NCBI GenBank assembly: GCA_029784825.1
Contig: JAFMAU010000006.1
Span: 19,191-83,190 of the forward strand
Length of the DNA stretch: 64,000 nt
Direction of reading: 5' to 3'
Source: Nitrososphaerota archaeon
Lineage (GTDB): Archaea; Thermoproteota; Nitrososphaeria; Nitrososphaerales; UBA183
Both the position numbers and the translations under genes were made by a program. The notes beneath the pieces are model-generated. The model was not told where the DNA came from and did not search any database. It saw nothing but the letters and a program-made list of their open reading frames with translations. Positions 34,886 to 42,414 of this stretch are shown piece by piece. Numbering within the stretch: the stretch's first letter is position 1; the number at the start of each line of letters is the position of its first letter.

Positions 34886-34992
34886 GGGCCGGTCGTCTAG
34901 CCTGGTTTGGACGTCAAGGGTAGCCTCGTCACGCTCTCACTCGGCTATGGAGAAGACGGCGAAAGTCGGCGGTCCAAATCCGCCCCGGCCCA
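34886..34992 (+). tRNA. Intron-containing tRNA, probably Asp (GTC), anticodon arm interrupted
   Basis: The acceptor strands GGGCCGG and CCGGCCC pair, discriminator A, no CCA. The D arm is GTCTAGCCTGGTTTGGAC, a form shared by archaeal tRNA-Asp and tRNA-Glu, and the T arm is GGCGG-TCCAAAT-CCGCC. The gene is 107 bases, about 32 too long. The only anticodon stem I can build needs two excisions: TC, then GCC after a 7-base gap, loop TCGTCAC and stem GGCGA after about 25 bases. This gives anticodon GTC, but with C instead of U at position 33. CTCTCAC (Glu CTC) also occurs inside, but its flanks do not pair. Confidence 0.72.
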
Positions 34993-35052
34993 CCTATCTG
35001 AACCGAATCCATGGGTAGCCTTTTTCTCCTCCGAGGAGGCGACGTCCCTCCC

Positions 35053-35634
35053 ATGGCCGAACAGTTGGGCGCGAAGGCGGTCGCCGGGCGCGGACGGGTT
35101 TCCATTCTCGTCGTAGTTGCGGTCGTCCTCGTCGGATTCGCAGCCGTGACCCTCTCCGGCGCACAGCCCAGGGCCACTTCAAGCACCAGCACTCGGTTTT
35201 CAACAGGAGCGGACTCTGTGGTCTCTGCCGCGGCCGGGCAGGACGCGGCTGGGTACTCTCTGCAGTCATCGGACCCGAACCCAAACGCCAGCGGCGACTG
35301 GGCGGTGCTGGGAGCGGCCGACGGATCCCGCGCCAACATGACAGCGCTTGTGTTCAGTTCCCAGGACGACTCACAGGCCTATTTCGGGCGCCTGGTCTCG
35401 AACCTGAAGGGTCTGCCGGGGTACACCGACATCACCCCCAGCATCGCGCAGTTCCAGCAATACGGCAGCTGCTACGGCCACGGGGAGTACGTCGACAGCA
35501 TATCCGTGGCCGACGGCGTGTGCACAAAGGGGAACGTCTTCCTGCAGGTCCACCTCGTGTCGGGCAAACCCTTGGACGAACTCGAGGTCGACATGACAGA
35601 CCTCATGGGGGCGCTGTGCCAGAGCGTGGCGTGA
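35053..35634 (+). CDS. Membrane-anchored extracytoplasmic protein
   Basis: 193 residues from ATG 35053; the frame is open to GTG/ATG codons from 35011. One N-terminal hydrophobic helix (VSILVVVAVVLVGFAAVTLS) is followed by a Ser/Thr-rich linker and a domain of about 130 residues with three Cys (YGSCYGHGEY, GVCTKGNVF, GALCQSVA). The arrangement is typical of secreted or surface proteins of unknown function. It begins 60 bases after the tRNA. Confidence 0.65.
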   Translation: MAEQLGAKAVAGRGRVSILVVVAVVLVGFAAVTLSGAQPRATSSTSTRFSTGADSVVSAAAGQDAAGYSLQSSDPNPNASGDWAVLGAADGSRANMTALVFSSQDDSQAYFGRLVSNLKGLPGYTDITPSIAQFQQYGSCYGHGEYVDSISVADGVCTKGNVFLQVHLVSGKPLDELEVDMTDLMGALCQSVA

Positions 35635-35672
35635 ATCGCTGGGGGCCGACCGTCCCTTCCGGCGGATTTCCT

Positions 35673-36087
35673 CTACCGCTTGAACTTCTCGTAGGCTATC
35701 CGCGAGAGGAGGTCCGCTTCCTGGTTCTTCTCTCTGGGCACCCACTCGAATGTCACCGAACCGAACTCCTTCAGCATGTCCCTGGCCTCCTTCAGCTTCT
35801 CGAGGTAGCCCCCGCCTTTGACGGCCCACCCCTTGCTCATCTGGCCGACGAGCAGCTGTGAATCGGACCTCACCCTCACGTCGCCTTCGATGCGGAACTC
35901 CTTGAGTTTCTTCAACGCCTCGACGAGCGCGAAGTACTCTGCGAAGTTGTTGGTGACGTTGTAGCCAGCGAGGCCTTGCGCCTCGACCAGTTTCTTCTCG
36001 TTCTGATAGATCACGTAGCCGTAGGTGCCGGTACCCGGATTAGTAGGCTCGCTAACTTAGGCCGTCGATATAGACTTCGATGACCAA
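35673..36087 (-). pseudogene. rnhA: Ribonuclease HI gene with a single-base frameshift
   Basis: From TTG 36087 the frame reads LVIEVYIDGLS and meets TAG. Removing one T from the run at about 36051-36058 joins it to SEPTNPGTGTYGYVIYQNEK and the rest to 35673. The restored protein has all four RNase HI acids: Asp in VYIDG, Glu in NNFAEYFAL, Asp in VRSDSQLL and Asp in QEADLLSRIAY. RNase HI removes RNA from RNA-DNA hybrids. The lesion may be real decay, translational slippage or an assembly error, since the rest of the gene is undamaged. Confidence 0.8.
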
Positions 36088-36640
36088 TTTAGACCACCCC
36101 CATGCGTCCGTGCAAACTTCCCTTTCGAATTCAACAACCTGACCAGAGTTCTTAACCTTTCACGAAACGCAATTTCGCGTCCGGTGAGGGGCGAAGAGCC
36201 GCTTCTCCCCAGTCTCTTCCGACGCGCGAAGGCCTTCTTGTTCCCCATGAACTCTATGACCAGTCTTGCCTCCTTGGTCTTCAGCTAGAGGTAGGGTAAC
36301 AAGTCAAGAAGCAGTCTCTGGGTCGACGTGACCGGGCGATACCACGCATAGGCGTCGGCCCACTCAATATCGTTCCGATTCCTTCGCTGTTCACTGATAC
36401 AGTAGAGTTTCCCTCCGTAGAATCTGGAAACAACTTGAGCGCTTTACGTTTCGTATTTGAGAACGAGACGAACGCTCGGTATGCAGGTGAAGGTCTATCC
36501 TTTCGGGTCTGCCTATTGATTGTAACCAGACCTTCACCGTCCAGGAATCCAGCCATCCATGCTCTTTCCACATCCGTCGGCTTTCGCCGCACACATCCAG
36601 ATTGGAAAAACGCTGACAAGGCCCGCGCAGGGCTTGGCAT
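36057..36640 (-). pseudogene. Degenerate LAGLIDADG homing endonuclease gene
   Basis: From ATG 36640 the frame gives ERAWMAGFLDGEGLVTI, the LAGLIDADG helix with its acidic residue. Near 36430 a single-base loss shifts the frame; the continuation reads RFYGGKLYCISEQRRN, then WADAYAWYRPV and LLLDLLPYL, a stop (TAG), and LKTKEARLVIEFMGNKK. This is the usual C-terminal order of single-motif LAGLIDADG enzymes. So one frameshift and one nonsense codon are seen. The 3' end overlaps the start of the RNase HI gene, and the start lies 5 bases after the CBS gene. Confidence 0.78.
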
Positions 36641-36645
36641 CGAGT

Positions 36646-37074
36646 TCAGAACCAGGGTGCCTGAAGCCTGCTTATCTGGGCCGAGACCTTGTCGACGTAA
36701 TCTTCCAGGTTGGCAAGCACCGTCTTCTCTGTTATGTACCCGATGACCTTGTCTCCGTCCTTCACAAGCATCCTCCTGACCCCCTTCTCGCTCATGACCT
36801 TGGCCACGGCCGCTATGCCCTGGTTTGCCTGCACCATCAGCAGCTCCGAAGTCATGACCTCGGCAAGCGAGGTCTTGGCCGGGTCCCTCCCTTCGGCCAC
36901 CACCTTGGAGACGACGTCCCACTCTGTGACAATCCCTTCCGGGCTCTCCGGCGAACCCACTATGGCGAAGCCGTGCCTGGTCTCCTTCATCGCTCGGACC
37001 GCTTCGAGCACTGACGTACTCCTGGAGAACGAGAGGAAGTCCTTCGCGAGTATGTCCTTTGCGTAGAGGACCAT
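36646..37074 (-). CDS. CBS-domain pair protein
   Basis: 142 residues forming two CBS motifs: LSFSRSTSVLEAVRAMKETR with GIVTEWDVVSKV, and MVQANQGIAAVAKVMSEKGV with VIGYITEKTVLANL. Such Bateman modules bind adenine nucleotides or S-adenosylmethionine and sense energy state. It stands alone without a fused catalytic part. ATG start; next upstream gene is 146 bases away. Confidence 0.9.
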   Translation of the reverse strand: MVLYAKDILAKDFLSFSRSTSVLEAVRAMKETRHGFAIVGSPESPEGIVTEWDVVSKVVAEGRDPAKTSLAEVMTSELLMVQANQGIAAVAKVMSEKGVRRMLVKDGDKVIGYITEKTVLANLEDYVDKVSAQISRLQAPWF

Positions 37075-37219
37075 CGAGGGCTACAGTGGGCTCCGTGTCA
37101 TTAAAGGTTTGCACGATATAATCTTCGGCAAATCAGCTCGGTACTGAGAATGAAAATAGAACGGAGCGGCCGTCGCTGGAGACAGGCCGCCTTCTGGTAA
37201 CGAAGGCCCCGGAGGGACC

Positions 37220-37537
37220 TTACATTCCTGTCTCTTCGCTTTCGCTTGCGGGGCTACCCTCGGAGCCGCCAGCTCCTTCGCCCACTACTTGGGCTGTGGC
37301 GTGCCGGTTGGCGACCTGAGTCACGCGAATCTTGCCCTGCCAGCCTTGCTTTGCGCCGGCTACAAAGATGACGAAACCGTCTACCTTTGCGATGCCGTCG
37401 CCGCGCCTGCTGATCTCGGAAATGGTCACGTCGTACTCCTTTCCGACCTCAACCGGCTTTGGCTTGAAGGACCTGAATCCGCCGCCTCCTCCGCCACCGC
37501 CTCCACTGCGGCCGTATCCCCCTCGTCCGAAACTCGT
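37220..37537 (-). CDS. TRAM-domain protein with Gly-rich N-terminus; normal start codon missing
   Basis: The TRAM core is YDVTISEISRRGDGIAKVDG, then FVIFVAGAKQGWQGKIRVTQ. In-frame before it stands FKPKPVEVGKEYDV preceded by a Gly-rich arm (SFGRGGYGRSGGGGGG), as in archaeal TRAM proteins thought to be RNA chaperones. No ATG, GTG or TTG precedes this arm in frame; an ACG at 37535-37537 sits where ATG is expected. Translation may start there, or the base may be an error. GTG 37429 would drop the arm. TTTAATAAG lies upstream. Confidence 0.72.
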   Translation of the reverse strand, partial: TSFGRGGYGRSGGGGGGGGGFRSFKPKPVEVGKEYDVTISEISRRGDGIAKVDGFVIFVAGAKQGWQGKIRVTQVANRHATAQVVGEGAGGSEGSPASESEETGM

Positions 37538-37593
37538 CTTTTCACATCCTAGCGTTTCTTTCGGTTCCGCTGAAAACTTGCCCTTCGTTTCGG

Positions 37594-37602
37594 CTTATTA
37601 AA
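37594..37602 (-). promoter_or_regulatory. TATA box of the TRAM gene
   Basis: TTTAATAAG on the minus strand, about 57-67 bases before the ACG; an RNA starting 25 bases downstream would carry a leader of about 35 bases. Confidence 0.4.
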
Positions 37603-37719
37603 CGCTACGAAGCATCGTGCGACCATCAGCCGTCTTTCGCCACTTGACCGGGCGCCGAGGAGGCGGGCGCATTCGGGGCGCATGGGCCCTAACTTCATTA
37701 ACGGGACCGCGCGGGCTGC

Positions 37720-37920
37720 ATGATGTTGCCCCGAGAGCTTAGGTCGAAGGAGGAGTTCGAGAAGGTACTCGGGGGTGCTGTCGAAGTGAGGGTGAAGAGG
37801 GAGGGAGATGCGGCGAAGGTGAAGGTGAGGACCTCCACCCAGTTGTACACATTCAAGACCACGGGCGAAGAGGCCGACGCGCTGACCAAGGGCCTCAAAG
37901 TCGAGGTCTTCGAGTTCTAG
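37720..37920 (+). CDS. rpl38e: Ribosomal protein eL38
   Basis: 66 residues. The sequence LPRELRSKEEFEKVLGGAVE, then KVKVRTSTQLYTFKTTGEEA matches the L38e family, a small basic protein of the large ribosomal subunit found in TACK archaea and eukaryotes. ATG 37720 and 37723 and TTG 37726 all precede it. CATTAACGGG about 25 bases upstream may be the TATA box. It overlaps the convergent presenilin-like gene by 4 bases. Confidence 0.85.
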   Translation: MMLPRELRSKEEFEKVLGGAVEVRVKREGDAAKVKVRTSTQLYTFKTTGEEADALTKGLKVEVFEF

Positions 37921-38786
37921 ACGAGGAAGACAGCGAGAAGAAGGACTCCCAGAATCATCGGTATCGGAAGTCCGGGCAGCAGCTTCTTACGACCCAGCAG
38001 GAAAAGCGTCACGACGACTCCCGCGTCTATGACGAACATGACGGAGAGTGATATCACTGGAGTCAGGTAGAACAGCGCCAGACTCGGGAGCATGGTGTAG
38101 AAGACGATGTCCCCCAGTCCGAGGGTGAACTCCCCGGCCTTGATTGACATGCCCGTCAGCGCCACGCCTCCCCCGACGCCTATCAGCTGCTTCAGCGGAC
38201 CCCTGAAGACAGCGTAGATGTCGTAGGCCGAAAACACCACCGGGAGGACCAGGGCCGTAAGCGGGGGCAGCGTCGAGGCAAAGAAGCTTCCCACCTCCGC
38301 GCCCACGAAGGCAAGAACAGCGGTCGAGAGCCACGGGTAGTTCTTCACGAAGATCGTGACTCCTATCAGGGCCACCAGGAAGGCGGACACCCCGACGTCC
38401 AGGGGGAGCTGGTAGGCGTCAGGCACGAACCTGTAGCTGAAGCTTTCGAATGTGACCAGTGTCAGCACGAATGCGGAAATGGCGACGGAGACGAAGATCA
38501 GAAGCTTGAACGAGAAGACCATCCTGCGCCTCAGCACCCAGACAAGCAGAAGCGTCGTCGCGAAGACGACCGACACCAGGATGGCCGCGTTCACCAACGA
38601 GCCCGCCGAAGAGGGTCCGGCAGGGGCGAAGCTGTAGCCTGTCGTGCTCTGAATGTAGGTGTAGGTGGGGAGGTTCTCGTAAGTCACGAGAAGCGCGACC
38701 AGCTGGATCACGACCACCACGCCGACCGCGAAGAGGATGTTGGGTGCCGTGATCCTCCTCTTGTCTATCTGCTCTGCTTCGCTCAT
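37917..38786 (-). CDS. Presenilin-family intramembrane aspartyl protease
   Basis: 289 residues with about nine membrane helices. The catalytic motifs of family A22 are present in order: SAYDIYAVF (YD), LGLGDIVFYT (GxGD) and LLPGLPIPMIL (a PAL-like motif). The enzyme would cleave peptides within the membrane, as do archaeal presenilin homologs. The substrate is unknown. ATG start; a hydrophobic gene of unknown role lies just upstream. Confidence 0.9.
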   Translation of the reverse strand: MSEAEQIDKRRITAPNILFAVGVVVVIQLVALLVTYENLPTYTYIQSTTGYSFAPAGPSSAGSLVNAAILVSVVFATTLLLVWVLRRRMVFSFKLLIFVSVAISAFVLTLVTFESFSYRFVPDAYQLPLDVGVSAFLVALIGVTIFVKNYPWLSTAVLAFVGAEVGSFFASTLPPLTALVLPVVFSAYDIYAVFRGPLKQLIGVGGGVALTGMSIKAGEFTLGLGDIVFYTMLPSLALFYLTPVISLSVMFVIDAGVVVTLFLLGRKKLLPGLPIPMILGVLLLAVFLV

Positions 38787-38843
38787 CGGTATCCGTCCGG
38801 CCGGGCCATCGGCCAGCTAAAAGAGATTCCTCGCGTTTCGGAC

Positions 38844-39293
38844 TCAGAGCGTGGCGGGTGCCTGCCGCTTCTGCCTCGACAGCCATTGGGTGAGCACGAA
38901 AGCCCCAGCGTAGACAGCGGCGGAGAACTCCATGCCCTGAAGAGGCAGAAGCGGGATTCCGGCGAAGACGAGCGATACGTCTCCCACTGCGTCCTGAAGC
39001 GTCAGAGCGGGGATGAAGAAGAGCACGAAGCTCGTGAAGAGCCTCATTTCAGAGCTCACCGACCGGCGAATCGCGAAGTACCAGATACCGCAGTAGACGG
39101 CGGAGAGCATGAGGCCTGCGAAGATCGGCGTCCACCTGCCGAACACGGAAAGCTCCCAGGCCATCAGCTTGTTGGTCTCCACGTAGGTCGTGCCGTTGTC
39201 AAAGAGTATGGTGAGGGTCGTGGCGACTGCGTTGGAGCCTAGAGCGAGCACCAGTGAAACGAACCATATCTTGCTGTTGCGGCCCCGACTCAA
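38844..39293 (-). CDS. Four-helix membrane protein of unknown function
   Basis: 149 residues with four hydrophobic segments (first IWFVSLVLALGSNAVATTL, last FSAAVYAGAFVLTQWLS) and short polar loops. It resembles small DUF-type membrane proteins of archaea, but I cannot name a family. It lies 57 bases upstream of the presenilin-like gene on the same strand and may be co-transcribed with it. Confidence 0.7.
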   Translation of the reverse strand: MSRGRNSKIWFVSLVLALGSNAVATTLTILFDNGTTYVETNKLMAWELSVFGRWTPIFAGLMLSAVYCGIWYFAIRRSVSSEMRLFTSFVLFFIPALTLQDAVGDVSLVFAGIPLLPLQGMEFSAAVYAGAFVLTQWLSRQKRQAPATL

Positions 39294-39349
39294 AACGGCG
39301 TGCTAACACTTGAGGGCGCCAGCTTCAGTTCATAACCTTACTGGTTGGG

Positions 39350-40606
39350 TCAGACTTGGAATTCTTGGCCCGGCATGGCAGCTTCAGCCTCTGCGCCAAG
39401 CTCCGAATGCAGGTTCTCCGCCAACGCGACGCAAGACTCCTCTTCGCCGTGGACCGTGAGGAACCTCGGGGAGCCCCGGACCAGCTTCAGGTCGCCCATC
39501 AGCTGTCCCTTTCCGCTGTGAGACGAGAAGTCGAAACGCCTCACCTCGGCCTTCACTTTGGTGGGCTTGCCCTTGTAGATGGTCAGTCCCTTGTCTATGA
39601 GCGTCCTGCCCGGAGTGCCGGGCACCTGGAAGCTCACGATCGCCACGCCGTTCTTCTCGTCCATGGACAGGTTCTCATTATAGAATATCGAAGAGCCTCC
39701 TACCAGCATCCCCGCAGGCGACACTATCACGCCGGGCCTCTTCACCAGCCTCCTCCTCTGGGTCCAGGCTGTCACCTCCTCGATCTGTTCGAGCATCCTC
39801 CTCAGCGCAGCGCCGTCCCTGAGGTACTCTTGATAGCGGAGCAGGATGCCGTTGACCTTCAGAGCCATGCCGTCCATGGCTATGGGGTGCTTGAAGCCGT
39901 TCTTGACGAGCGTCATGGCGACCTCCTGGGCCCGCCCCACGGAGAACGCCGGGACGAGAAGCACGCCGCCCCTGCCCACGACCTCGTCGGCGAAGTCGAC
40001 CAGTTCGCTCTCCGCCTTCTGGCGCGCCGGGTGGTCGGCGGTCGCATAGGTGCTCTCGGTGATGACCATGTTCGCCTCGCCGTAGTTCTTGGACGACCCC
40101 GCCAGCAGGTTGGTCTCCTCCGCGTTTATGTCGCCCGTGTAGAGGAGCCGCTTGGAGCCTGCCTCGACGGCAACGATGGCGGAACCCGGAATGTGGCCCG
40201 CGTCGTAGAATGTGATCGTCATGTCCCCTATCTGGAAAGGCTCGCCGTAGCCGTGGTTCACTGTGTTGGAGCCCATAGCCATCAGGTCGATGAACTCGAA
40301 GGGGAGGTACTGGCCCGAGATCTTGATGAAGTCCTGTATCAGGAGGTTCGAAAGCTCGGCGGTGACCGGCGTTGCGTGAAGTTTCATCTTCCCGCCGAGG
40401 AAGTGGAGGGGGGCGGCGCCGGAGTGGTCCAGGTGGGCGTGGCTGAGCACGATTGCCTTGATGTCCTTGGGCGGCACGTGCATCGGGAAACCGGGCACCT
40501 TCGTGGTTAGAGCGCCGTAATCGAGCAGGACCTTGGTGTCCCTGTGTGAGACGAGAAACGCGGAGCGGCCGACCTGCCTGGCGGCTCCCAGAACCTTAAC
40601 TTCCAA
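39350..40606 (-). CDS. Archaeal CPSF-like metallo-beta-lactamase/beta-CASP nuclease
   Basis: 418 residues without an N-terminal KH region, so of the aCPSF2 type. MBL motifs: LSHAHLDHSGAAPL, YDAGHIPGSAIV, YTGDINAEET and ESTYATADHPAR. Beta-CASP elements: VLLVPAFSVGRAQEVAMTL, SPAGMLVGG and FDFSSHSGKGQLMG. It binds two zinc ions and works as an endo/exoribonuclease in RNA 3'-end formation or decay. It is divergent from the phosphodiesterase gene. Confidence 0.92.
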   Translation of the reverse strand: MEVKVLGAARQVGRSAFLVSHRDTKVLLDYGALTTKVPGFPMHVPPKDIKAIVLSHAHLDHSGAAPLHFLGGKMKLHATPVTAELSNLLIQDFIKISGQYLPFEFIDLMAMGSNTVNHGYGEPFQIGDMTITFYDAGHIPGSAIVAVEAGSKRLLYTGDINAEETNLLAGSSKNYGEANMVITESTYATADHPARQKAESELVDFADEVVGRGGVLLVPAFSVGRAQEVAMTLVKNGFKHPIAMDGMALKVNGILLRYQEYLRDGAALRRMLEQIEEVTAWTQRRRLVKRPGVIVSPAGMLVGGSSIFYNENLSMDEKNGVAIVSFQVPGTPGRTLIDKGLTIYKGKPTKVKAEVRRFDFSSHSGKGQLMGDLKLVRGSPRFLTVHGEEESCVALAENLHSELGAEAEAAMPGQEFQV

Positions 40607-40660
40607 CTAATCGAAATCCTTTGAAACATGCGAGATTTTGATTGTCTATAAGCCTTTCCT

Positions 40661-40679
40661 TCAATCGGGGTCCGATTGA
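40661..40679. repeat. Perfect inverted repeat in the divergent promoter region
   Basis: TCAATCGG-GGT-CCGATTGA, two 8-base arms with a 3-base spacer. It lies between the TATA-like GCTTATAGAC of the CPSF-like gene and the CTTTATAC box at about 40719-40726 of the phosphodiesterase gene, a good position for a shared operator. Confidence 0.6.
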
Positions 40680-40751
40680 CTGAGTGCGCAGGAGACGCAA
40701 GGCCCGCGGCCGCGATTCACTTTATACGAGCCAAGGCCAGAGCGCCCCTCC

Positions 40752-41438
40752 ATGCACAAGCCATTCGTCGTAGGGCACCGGGGAGCCGCGGGTTTGGAGC
40801 CCGAGAACACTCTGCGGTCCATAGCGCGGGCCATCGACGTCGGGGTGGACGCAGTGGAGGTCGACGTGCGCAGGACCAAGGATGGCGAACTTGTGGTAAT
40901 TCACGACCCCACGGTGAACAGGACCACGAACGGGAAAGGGAGGGTGAACTCCTTCACGCTCAAGGACCTGAGAGCCCTGGACGCCGGCAAGGGGGAGCGA
41001 GTCCCCACCTTCCGCGAGCTTTGCGCCGCAGTAAAGGGCAAGGTGGAACTCTTCGTCGAGATCAAGGAGCCCGAAATAGTCAGGGAGATGGTGACGCAGA
41101 TCGGGGTGGACGAGCTGGCCGCCAAGACCACGTTCGTGTCCTTCTTCCACTCGGCCCTGGTGAGCGCGAAGCAACTCTCCCCTGCGTCGAGGTGCGGCGT
41201 CATATTCTCTGGTGACCCGATGGACCCTGCGAAGCTCGCGCTCGACGTGAACGCCGACCTGATCGTGCCCAACCAGGCTTACATGTCCGAGCGGATGGTG
41301 AAGGAAGCCCACAAGCGGTCGCTCACCGTGCAGGCCTGGACCGTCAACAGCGCCGACGACTTGCGGAGGGTGGTCGGCTTCGGGGTGGACGGGGTCGCCT
41401 CTGACTTACCCAACCTGATAGTCGACGCGCTCCGCTAG
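40752..41438 (+). CDS. Glycerophosphodiester phosphodiesterase
   Basis: 228 residues from ATG 40752, with CTTTATAC about 26 bases upstream. GDPD signatures: GHRGAAGLEPENTLRSI (His-Arg and Glu-Asn), VIHDPTVNRTTNG (His-Asp), LFVEIKEPE and the C-terminal VQAWTVNSADD. It hydrolyses glycerophosphodiesters to glycerol phosphate and an alcohol in lipid turnover. The SDR gene follows after 14 bases, likely in one operon. Confidence 0.93.
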   Translation: MHKPFVVGHRGAAGLEPENTLRSIARAIDVGVDAVEVDVRRTKDGELVVIHDPTVNRTTNGKGRVNSFTLKDLRALDAGKGERVPTFRELCAAVKGKVELFVEIKEPEIVREMVTQIGVDELAAKTTFVSFFHSALVSAKQLSPASRCGVIFSGDPMDPAKLALDVNADLIVPNQAYMSERMVKEAHKRSLTVQAWTVNSADDLRRVVGFGVDGVASDLPNLIVDALR

Positions 41439-41452
41439 GCAGCGGGAATCGA

Positions 41453-42388
41453 ATGTTGCCGGACGCCCCCAACCGCCCGCTCCGAACCCCGGCCATGTCG
41501 GGGAAGGTGGTCATAGTGACAGGAGCCAATTCTGGGATCGGCAAAGCGGCCTCGCTGGAGCTCGCAAGGAAAGGGGCGCGCGTCGTCATGGTCTGCAGAG
41601 ACCGGGACGCGGGAAAGAAGGCGATGGACGAGATAGCGGCAGAGACCGGGAACACGGGCGTCGAGTTGGCCGTCTGCGACCTTTCCTTGATGTCGGAGGT
41701 CAGGCGCCTCGCGTCGGAATCCGCGGCCGCCCACCCGAGGCTGGACGTCTTGGTCAACAACGCCGGCAGCGTCTTCCAAGGATACCGTGAGACCCCGGAC
41801 TCGTTCGAGCGGACGATGGCCCTGAACTACTTCTCTCCGTTCCTCCTCACCAACCTCCTCCTGCCGCTCCTGAAGGCCGGCGCGCCTTCCAGGGTCGTCA
41901 ACGTGACGTCGGTCTCCCACTTCGGCGCGAAGCTCGACCTGGCGGACATCAACGGCAGGGACCACGGCGGCAGGTTCGGGCTGGAGGCCTACGGCAGGTC
42001 CAAGCTCGCCCTGGTCCTGTTCACCTACGAACTCTCCAGGAAGCTGGCGGGCACCGGAGTCACTGTGAACTGCCTGCACCCCGGCGCCGTGAGGACCGGC
42101 ATCTGGGCGCACTCCGGCTTCTTCTCTCCCCTCGTCAGATTCGTTTCCCTCTTCATGCGGAGTCCGGCCAAGGGAGCCGAGACCGTGGTCTACCTCGCAT
42201 CTTCGCCCGAGGCGGAGGGCGCGAGCGGGAAGTACTACTTCGACATGAAGCCCAGGCGCTCGTCGCGGGAGTCCTACGACGAATCCCTCTCCCGCGGACT
42301 CTGGCTGCTCAGCGAACGGCTCACAGGCCTTCCGACCGGCTCAGGCGCCATCCGGGACGGCCAACGCAAGGGGCACGGATTCACTTAA
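41453..42388 (+). CDS. Short-chain dehydrogenase/reductase (retinol dehydrogenase-like)
   Basis: 311 residues with the classic Rossmann set: VTGANSGIGKAASLELA, VLVNNAGSV, SRVVNVTSVSHFG and the catalytic YGRSKLAL (YxxxK). CRDRDAG after the second strand suggests NADP. The long form resembles the retinol dehydrogenase/WW-oxidoreductase group; the substrate is unknown. In operon with the phosphodiesterase. Confidence 0.92.
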   Translation: MLPDAPNRPLRTPAMSGKVVIVTGANSGIGKAASLELARKGARVVMVCRDRDAGKKAMDEIAAETGNTGVELAVCDLSLMSEVRRLASESAAAHPRLDVLVNNAGSVFQGYRETPDSFERTMALNYFSPFLLTNLLLPLLKAGAPSRVVNVTSVSHFGAKLDLADINGRDHGGRFGLEAYGRSKLALVLFTYELSRKLAGTGVTVNCLHPGAVRTGIWAHSGFFSPLVRFVSLFMRSPAKGAETVVYLASSPEAEGASGKYYFDMKPRRSSRESYDESLSRGLWLLSERLTGLPTGSGAIRDGQRKGHGFT

Positions 42389-42414
42389 AAGACGAGGCTT
42401 CCTCGCCGGTCCGA

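Noticed and set aside
34886..34992. Reading the second tRNA as tRNA-Glu (CTC)
   Set aside because: CTCTCAC is present, but the 5 bases on either side do not pair with each other or with the other available stem.
36057..36248. Minus-strand 63-codon frame as an independent gene
   Set aside because: Its product continues the C-terminus of the homing endonuclease remnant, so it is the tail of a pseudogene.
36391..36594. Minus-strand frame of 67 codons starting with an ATG
   Set aside because: Out-of-frame reading of the LAGLIDADG remnant; the meaningful frame is a different one.
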